Shown here in pieces: positions 59,936-64,000 of a stretch of DNA of 64,000 nucleotides. The DNA lies in the NCBI GenBank assembly GCA_036494545.1, contig DASXOB010000003.1, positions 1 to 64,000 of the forward strand, given 5' to 3'. Source of the stretch: JAICXG01 sp036494545 (lineage in GTDB: Bacteria > Verrucomicrobiota > Verrucomicrobiia > Chthoniobacterales > UBA10450). Numbering within the stretch: the first letter of the stretch is position 1; each line of letters opens with the position of its first letter. Under the pieces are notes generated by a model. It saw nothing but the letters and a program-made list of their open reading frames with translations, was not told where the DNA came from and did not search any database. The translations under genes were made by a program, and so were the position numbers.

Positions 59936-60946
59936 TCACTCGCTCACGGGTTTTTCGACGTTTCCGATCGACTCTCGCATTCCCGTATCGGCCTGCACAT
60001 TCTTCATGCGCAGGTAGTCCATGATGCCGAGATTCCCCGAGCGAAAGGCATCGGCCATGGCTTGCGGCACGAGCGATTCGGCTTCTACCACTTTGGCCCG
60101 CATCTCCTGGGTCTTGGCCCGCATTTCCTGCTCGACCGCAACGGCGGCGGCGCGACGCACTTCGGCTTTGGCTTGTGCAACGCGTTTGTCAGCATCGGCC
60201 TGCTCGGCCTGAAGTTTTGCGCCGATGTTGTCGCCGATATCCACATCGGCGATGTCGATCGACAGAATCTCGAAAGCGGTGCCGCTATCGAGGCCTTTCT
60301 GCAGGACCAGCTTGGAAATGCGATCCGGATTTTCCAAGACCTCCTTGTAGGTATCGGCCGAGCCGATTGAAGTCACAATTCCCTCCCCAACCCGGGCGAT
60401 GATCGTTTCCTCAGTCGCGCCGCCAACAAAGCGATCGAGATGCGAACGGACCGTGACACGCGCTTTAACCTTTACGCCAATGCCATCTTTCGCCACGCCG
60501 TCGATTGTGGTGCGGTTCATCGCCGCGCTTGGGACATCAATAATTTTTGGATTGATGCTCGTGCGAACGGCTTCGAGCACAGTTTTGCCGGTGCCTTTGG
60601 TGGCAAGATCGATGGCGCACGCGCGATTGAAATCGAGAGAGATACCGGCTTTGTCCGCGGCAATCAGAGCGAGGATGACCTGGTTGACGTCACCGCCGGC
60701 AAGGTAATGGGCTTCGAGAGGGTCGCTCGGAATATCCAGCCCCGCCTTTACCGCTGTGATCCGGTTATCGACAATTTGGCCGACTGGAACCTTGCGCAGG
60801 CGCATCGCGACCATTTTGCCAATGCTGACTGGGGCATTAGCAACTCGCGCGCGGAGCCAGAGACCAAAAAAATTGAAAAGGACAACCGCAAGGACCAGGG
60901 CGATGACCACCAGGATCGCCACGCCGATAAAATAGAACGATTCCAT
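59936..60946 (-). CDS. floA: Flotillin-like protein FloA
   Basis: A 336-aa membrane-scaffold protein. It has an N-terminal membrane segment (FIGVAILVVIALVLAVVLF). The SPFH region follows with GKMVAMRLRKVPVGQIVDNR, HYLAGGDVNQVILALIAADK and ARVTVRSHLDRFVGGATEETI, and then an Ala/Glu-rich coiled coil (about 235-305). Family length is about 330 aa. It organises lipid microdomains and associated signalling proteins. Confidence 0.93.
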   Translation of the reverse strand: MESFYFIGVAILVVIALVLAVVLFNFFGLWLRARVANAPVSIGKMVAMRLRKVPVGQIVDNRITAVKAGLDIPSDPLEAHYLAGGDVNQVILALIAADKAGISLDFNRACAIDLATKGTGKTVLEAVRTSINPKIIDVPSAAMNRTTIDGVAKDGIGVKVKARVTVRSHLDRFVGGATEETIIARVGEGIVTSIGSADTYKEVLENPDRISKLVLQKGLDSGTAFEILSIDIADVDIGDNIGAKLQAEQADADKRVAQAKAEVRRAAAVAVEQEMRAKTQEMRAKVVEAESLVPQAMADAFRSGNLGIMDYLRMKNVQADTGMRESIGNVEKPVSE

Positions 60947-61010
60947 GAGCCGAGACTAAGAGAGTCGCCGAATTGCGGAAAGCGCTATTTCTGGACGGTT
61001 TGCAAATCTT

Positions 61011-61994
61011 CTAGGAGAAGCCAAGGATGGGATGCGGAATGTACGGCTCCTCCAGCGCCGCGATTTCGTTAGGCGAAAGTTGCAGCTCGAGCGCGGCCAC
61101 AGCGTCGTCGAGATGGCGCGACTTGGTCGCACCGATGATGGGCGCGGTGATGGCGTTCTTGCCTAACAACCATGCGAGCGCGATTTGCGCCGGCGGCACC
61201 TCCCTTTCCGCCGCGATCGTGTTCAATCGATCGACCGTCGCGCGATCTGCATCTTCGGTTTGGCGATAGAGTTTCTGTCCATATTCGTCGGTCGCAGCGC
61301 GTCCACCGCCCGTGCTGTCCCAAGGGCGCGCCAGACGTCCGCGGGCCAGCGGACTCCAGGGAATCACGCCAATGCCAGCTGTTTCACAGAGCGGCAGCAT
61401 CTCGCGCTCCTCTTCGCGGTAGAGCAAATTGTAGTGAGGCTGCATCGAAATGAACCGCGTCCAGCCGTGGCGCTCCGCAACGTGGAGCGCATGGCAAAAC
61501 TGCCAGGCAAACATCGAAGACGCTCCGAGGTAGCGAGCCTTTCCTTGCCTAACGACTTCGTGCAAGGCTCCAAGCGTCTCCTCGATTGGCACGTCGTAAT
61601 CCCAGCGGTGAATTTGATAAAGATCGACGTAGTCCATCCCAAGCCGTTGCAGGCTGGCATCAATCGCGGCGAGGATGGCTTTGCGCGAAAGACCGCGCGT
61701 GTTCGGCGCATCACGCCAGGGAAAGAAGACCTTTGTCGCCACTACCAGCTCATCGCGTTTGCCCATTTCACGCAAAGCGCGCCCGACAATCTCTTCGCTT
61801 GTGCCATCGGAGTAGACGTTGGCGGTATCAAAAAAGTTGATCCCCAGCTCGAGCGCGCGGGCAAGGAAAGGCCGGCTCTGTTCTTCGTTGAGCGACCACG
61901 GATGCCTGCCGCGCTCCGGCACGCCGTAGCTCATACAACCGAGACAAATGCGTGAGACCTCAAGCCCGGAGTGTCCGAGACGCGTGTATTTCAT
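61011..61994 (-). CDS. Aldo/keto reductase
   Basis: A 327-aa TIM-barrel NADPH oxidoreductase. The catalytic tetrad can be placed: Asp in FFDTANVYSDG, Tyr in the same block, Lys in VVATKVFFP and His in YQIHRWDYD. LGCMSYGVPERG at the start and GATKSRHLDDAV (cofactor phosphate) near the end match the YajO/PhsK subgroup. Two octamer copies (61066, 61548) lie inside. Confidence 0.92.
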   Translation of the reverse strand: MKYTRLGHSGLEVSRICLGCMSYGVPERGRHPWSLNEEQSRPFLARALELGINFFDTANVYSDGTSEEIVGRALREMGKRDELVVATKVFFPWRDAPNTRGLSRKAILAAIDASLQRLGMDYVDLYQIHRWDYDVPIEETLGALHEVVRQGKARYLGASSMFAWQFCHALHVAERHGWTRFISMQPHYNLLYREEEREMLPLCETAGIGVIPWSPLARGRLARPWDSTGGGRAATDEYGQKLYRQTEDADRATVDRLNTIAAEREVPPAQIALAWLLGKNAITAPIIGATKSRHLDDAVAALELQLSPNEIAALEEPYIPHPILGFS

Positions 61995-62077
61995 TTGAGA
62001 TTATATCGCGAGAACTGCCGCCGCGTAACACACTCGTCTCTACGCATGCGAACATTCCGCGCTAGATTTCTCTCACC

Positions 62078-63115
62078 ATGCAAAATTTTTCGCTGCTCGA
62101 TCTGTCGCCAATTATCGAAGGCGGCGACGCGGCGCTCGCCTTTCGCAACACGCTCGACCTTGCGCAGTGCGCCGAGCGTTGGGGCTATCATCGCTATTGG
62201 TTAGCGGAGCACCACAACCTTCCCGGAATTGCCAGCGCCGCGACTTCGATTGTGATCGCGCATGTCGCCGGCGGAACGAAGCGCATTCGCGTCGGCGCCG
62301 GCGGCATCATGCTGCCTAATCATTCGCCCCTCGTCATCGCCGAGCAATTTGGAACGCTGGAGGCTCTTTTCCCCGGGCGGATCGATCTTGGCCTCGGTCG
62401 GGCGCCAGGAAGCGACCAACACACAGCGCGTGCACTGCGCCGCAATCTCTCTAGCAGCGGCGACACGTTTCCTGAAGATATCCTTGAACTGCAATCCTAT
62501 TTTGAGCCAGCGCAACCCGACCAGGCATTGCAAGCTGTCCCGGGCGCGGGCGCGAAGGTGCCAATCTACTTGTTAGGCTCAAGCGACTTCAGCGCGCGTT
62601 TAGCAGCGGAGCTCGGATTGCCTTTCGCCTTTGCGTCGCATTTCGCGCCGCAATACCTGGAGGTCGCGCTCGCGCTTTATCGTCGGCATTTCCGGCCGTC
62701 CCCAATACTCGAAGAGCCTTACGCGATGATTGGCGCGGGTGTTTTCGTGGCGGAGAGCGACAGCGAGGCGCAACGTCTTTCTACTTCTTCGCTCCTGCAA
62801 TTTCTCAACATGGTTCGCGGGCATCCCGGCAAACTCCCGCCGCCGGTGGAGAGCATGGAAGGCCGTTGGAACGCGATGGAAAAATCAGCTGTCTTGGAAC
62901 GGACTCGCTGCGCGGCCGTAGGATCGCCTGAAACAGTGCGCCGTCGTTTGGCCGATCTTCTCGAATTGACCGAAGCGGACGAGATTATCGCAACGGCCCA
63001 AATCTACGATCACGCTGCGCGGCTCCGTTCGTTTGAGCTGGCGGCGGATATCCTGCAGCAATTCGTCAGGCAAACAGCCGTCAATCCCCGTAGCCCGGCG
63101 GGGGCGGAACAATGA
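62078..63115 (+). CDS. Luciferase-like (LLM class) flavin-dependent monooxygenase, MsnO8 type
   Basis: A 345-aa flavin-dependent monooxygenase-like protein. The start FSLLDLSPIIEGGDAALAFR, then AERWGYHRYWLAEHHNLPGI and LFPGRIDLGLGRAPGSD, are diagnostic of the MsnO8-type group. It uses FMNH2 and O2; substrate unknown. It is convergent with the gene at 63081 with a 35-bp overlap. Confidence 0.9.
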   Translation: MQNFSLLDLSPIIEGGDAALAFRNTLDLAQCAERWGYHRYWLAEHHNLPGIASAATSIVIAHVAGGTKRIRVGAGGIMLPNHSPLVIAEQFGTLEALFPGRIDLGLGRAPGSDQHTARALRRNLSSSGDTFPEDILELQSYFEPAQPDQALQAVPGAGAKVPIYLLGSSDFSARLAAELGLPFAFASHFAPQYLEVALALYRRHFRPSPILEEPYAMIGAGVFVAESDSEAQRLSTSSLLQFLNMVRGHPGKLPPPVESMEGRWNAMEKSAVLERTRCAAVGSPETVRRRLADLLELTEADEIIATAQIYDHAARLRSFELAADILQQFVRQTAVNPRSPAGAEQ

Positions 63116-63992
63116 TGCGCCGGCCACTATCGGCGACGGAAAGAATCCAGTGACCATCGGGCGTCGTGCCGACCAGTTCGGCAGGCGATCCGCCAACGTG
63201 CAGTTTCGGCACCGCTCGTCCGCGCTTCAAACTATGTGTGACCTGATGCGCCTGCGGATCGCGGCTCTTGCTGGCGACTCGGTGGGTCGTTGATTTTCTG
63301 CGCGGCTTTGTTGCTACTGCCGGAGTGGATTCGCGCTTCGTTTCAGGAAGGTCAGCGCTTTGCGTCGCGGGCTCGTCCTCTTCTGCTTTGGCCGCCGCCA
63401 CTACGGGATTGGCAGATGTTGTATTACGACGGCCGTCCCTTCCAGTGGATGTTTCATTCGATGGCCGGTCGGCTTCAACAAGTGCATCGGGTTGTTCGTT
63501 AGGCGAAACGTTGAGCAATTCGTTAGGGCGGACTTGCGCGATGAACCCGCCGCTGGCTGATGGCTTCGCGGTAGGCGTAGGTTCATCCGGCCCTTCGGCA
63601 GGCGATACCGGATGCGCTGGTTGATCATTGCCCGCTACTTCGACGGACGAATCGGAAGCCTCAGATTGCTCCGCCCGATTCGCTCCCTTTGCCCGTTCGG
63701 CAATTGCGTTGCGAGGCAAGTCCTGTAAAAGCGCGGATCGCTCTTCGGGCGAAATTCCCTCCGCGTTGGTTGCCACCGACGCACTCGACGGTTCACTGAA
63801 TCTCGGCCACTGAAAAAAGATCAATCCAAAAGCGGCGAGAATCAGCAGACCGAGTGCGATCGCGAGTGAAACGAGCAACGCCGGCGCCCGCTGCGTTTTT
63901 TCCTTTCCGAGCCGAGGCTGGGTCACGACCGGGAGCGCGAACCGGCGACTGATTTGTTCCCGACGTTCGACTCGGCCGAGACAGGTTTGCAA
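63081..63992 (-). CDS. Single-pass membrane protein with Ser/Pro-rich outer part (may start beyond window)
   Basis: The visible protein is 303 aa. A basic cytoplasmic segment is followed by a membrane segment (LLVSLAIALGLLILAAFGLIF) and a low-complexity region rich in Glu, Ser, Ala and Pro. The end VGGSPAELVGTTPDGHWILS...RRIIVPPPPGYGD is more ordered. The apparent start near 63992 is a TTG at the window edge, so the true start may lie outside. No family recognised. Octamer copies at 63496 and 63520 lie 24 bp apart. Confidence 0.55.
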   Translation of the reverse strand: MQTCLGRVERREQISRRFALPVVTQPRLGKEKTQRAPALLVSLAIALGLLILAAFGLIFFQWPRFSEPSSASVATNAEGISPEERSALLQDLPRNAIAERAKGANRAEQSEASDSSVEVAGNDQPAHPVSPAEGPDEPTPTAKPSASGGFIAQVRPNELLNVSPNEQPDALVEADRPSNETSTGRDGRRNTTSANPVVAAAKAEEDEPATQSADLPETKRESTPAVATKPRRKSTTHRVASKSRDPQAHQVTHSLKRGRAVPKLHVGGSPAELVGTTPDGHWILSVADSGRRIIVPPPPGYGD

Positions 63993-64000
63993 AAAAGTCG

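Larger units (their letters stand above)
7173..63527. repeat. Dispersed octamer TCGTTAGG / CCTAACGA (extended form TCGTTAGGC)
   Basis: Exact copies found by reading start at 7173, 8507, 9426, 11706, 12000, 12086, 27319, 28905, 38238, 39863, 40615, 41195, 41701, 42211, 42325, 42740, 43430, 46180, 47729, 48570, 49167, 51074, 51789, 52781, 54983, 55232, 59200, 59727, 61066, 61548, 63496 and 63520. Of these, 19 read TCGTTAGG and 13 read CCTAACGA on the plus strand; about 20 carry the following C. Near-copies (TCGTTAGA, TCGTTAGT, ACGTTAGG, CCTAACGG) are also frequent. Copies lie inside gyrA-gyrB-opp coding sequence in more than one reading frame, at stop codons and between genes, so this is a DNA-level signal rather than a protein motif. 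Role unknown. Confidence 0.85.

Noticed and set aside
7173..63527. Octamer copies as individual integron attC sites
   Set aside because: Most copies lie singly inside conserved genes without the partner core or hairpin needed for attC; only the two sites at 26656 and 27172 have more than one attC feature.
1..64000. CRISPR array
   Set aside because: No regularly spaced direct repeats of 24-40 bp and no cas genes were found.

Overview
The window looks like a piece of a Verrucomicrobiota chromosome, probably a soil Chthoniobacterales/Spartobacteria-type organism. The indicators are a GloVer-repeat (TIGR03803) beta-propeller, an autotransporter-type beta-strand repeat protein, many secreted proteins ending in the NISTRG...LVEVYDL domain, an ECF sigma factor paired with a Ser/Thr kinase, and a long-form IspH. 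This placement is inference from protein style; there is no rRNA or ribosomal protein gene to anchor it.

Layout. 1-16.7 kb: chromosomal genes, mostly on the minus strand: a truncated repeat-domain secreted protein, the GloVer protein, an ECF sigma/Ser-Thr kinase pair, ispH with a GNAT acetyltransferase, an L,D-transpeptidase, a TIGR03118 protein, two small membrane proteins, a large repeat-rich secreted protein and a Kef-type antiporter. 16,830-37,837: a tRNA-Leu(UAA) gene and a ~21 kb integrated element bounded by a 59-bp direct repeat of the tRNA 3' part. 37.9-64 kb: chromosomal genes again: a lactonase-like propeller, a copper-radical oxidase, a GGQ-domain rescue factor, an oxidoreductase, gyrB-sulfotransferase-gyrA, a dipeptide/oligopeptide ABC transporter with an embedded msrB, a DAG-kinase-like gene, surE, a VOC protein, floA, an aldo/keto reductase and a luciferase-like monooxygenase.

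The element. The right end carries a tyrosine recombinase, an unrecognised 323-aa protein, an excisionase-type HTH protein, a small protein and a primase-helicase (zinc finger, Toprim, DUF3987-like ATPase) in one minus-strand module, resembling the integration/replication block of a phage satellite or integrative element. The cargo includes two likely defence loci. One is a four-gene operon (trypsin-like protease, ADP-ribosyltransferase-like toxin, small antitoxin-like protein, SecB-like chaperone) whose last three genes match the order of CmdTAC toxin-antitoxin-chaperone systems. The other is a single-gene ATPase-DUF4435 fusion of the PARIS (AriA-AriB) type, flanked by two HNH-domain proteins. 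Small unknown genes, two of them next to attC-like sites, fill the middle.

Genome-scale signal. The non-palindromic octamer TCGTTAGG (reverse complement CCTAACGA), usually extended to TCGTTAGGC, occurs about 32 times by eye, against roughly 2 expected by chance in 64 kb. It lies inside conserved genes (gyrA, gyrB, opp genes, floA neighbourhood), at stop codons and between genes. It is nearly absent from the integrated element and from the first 7 kb.
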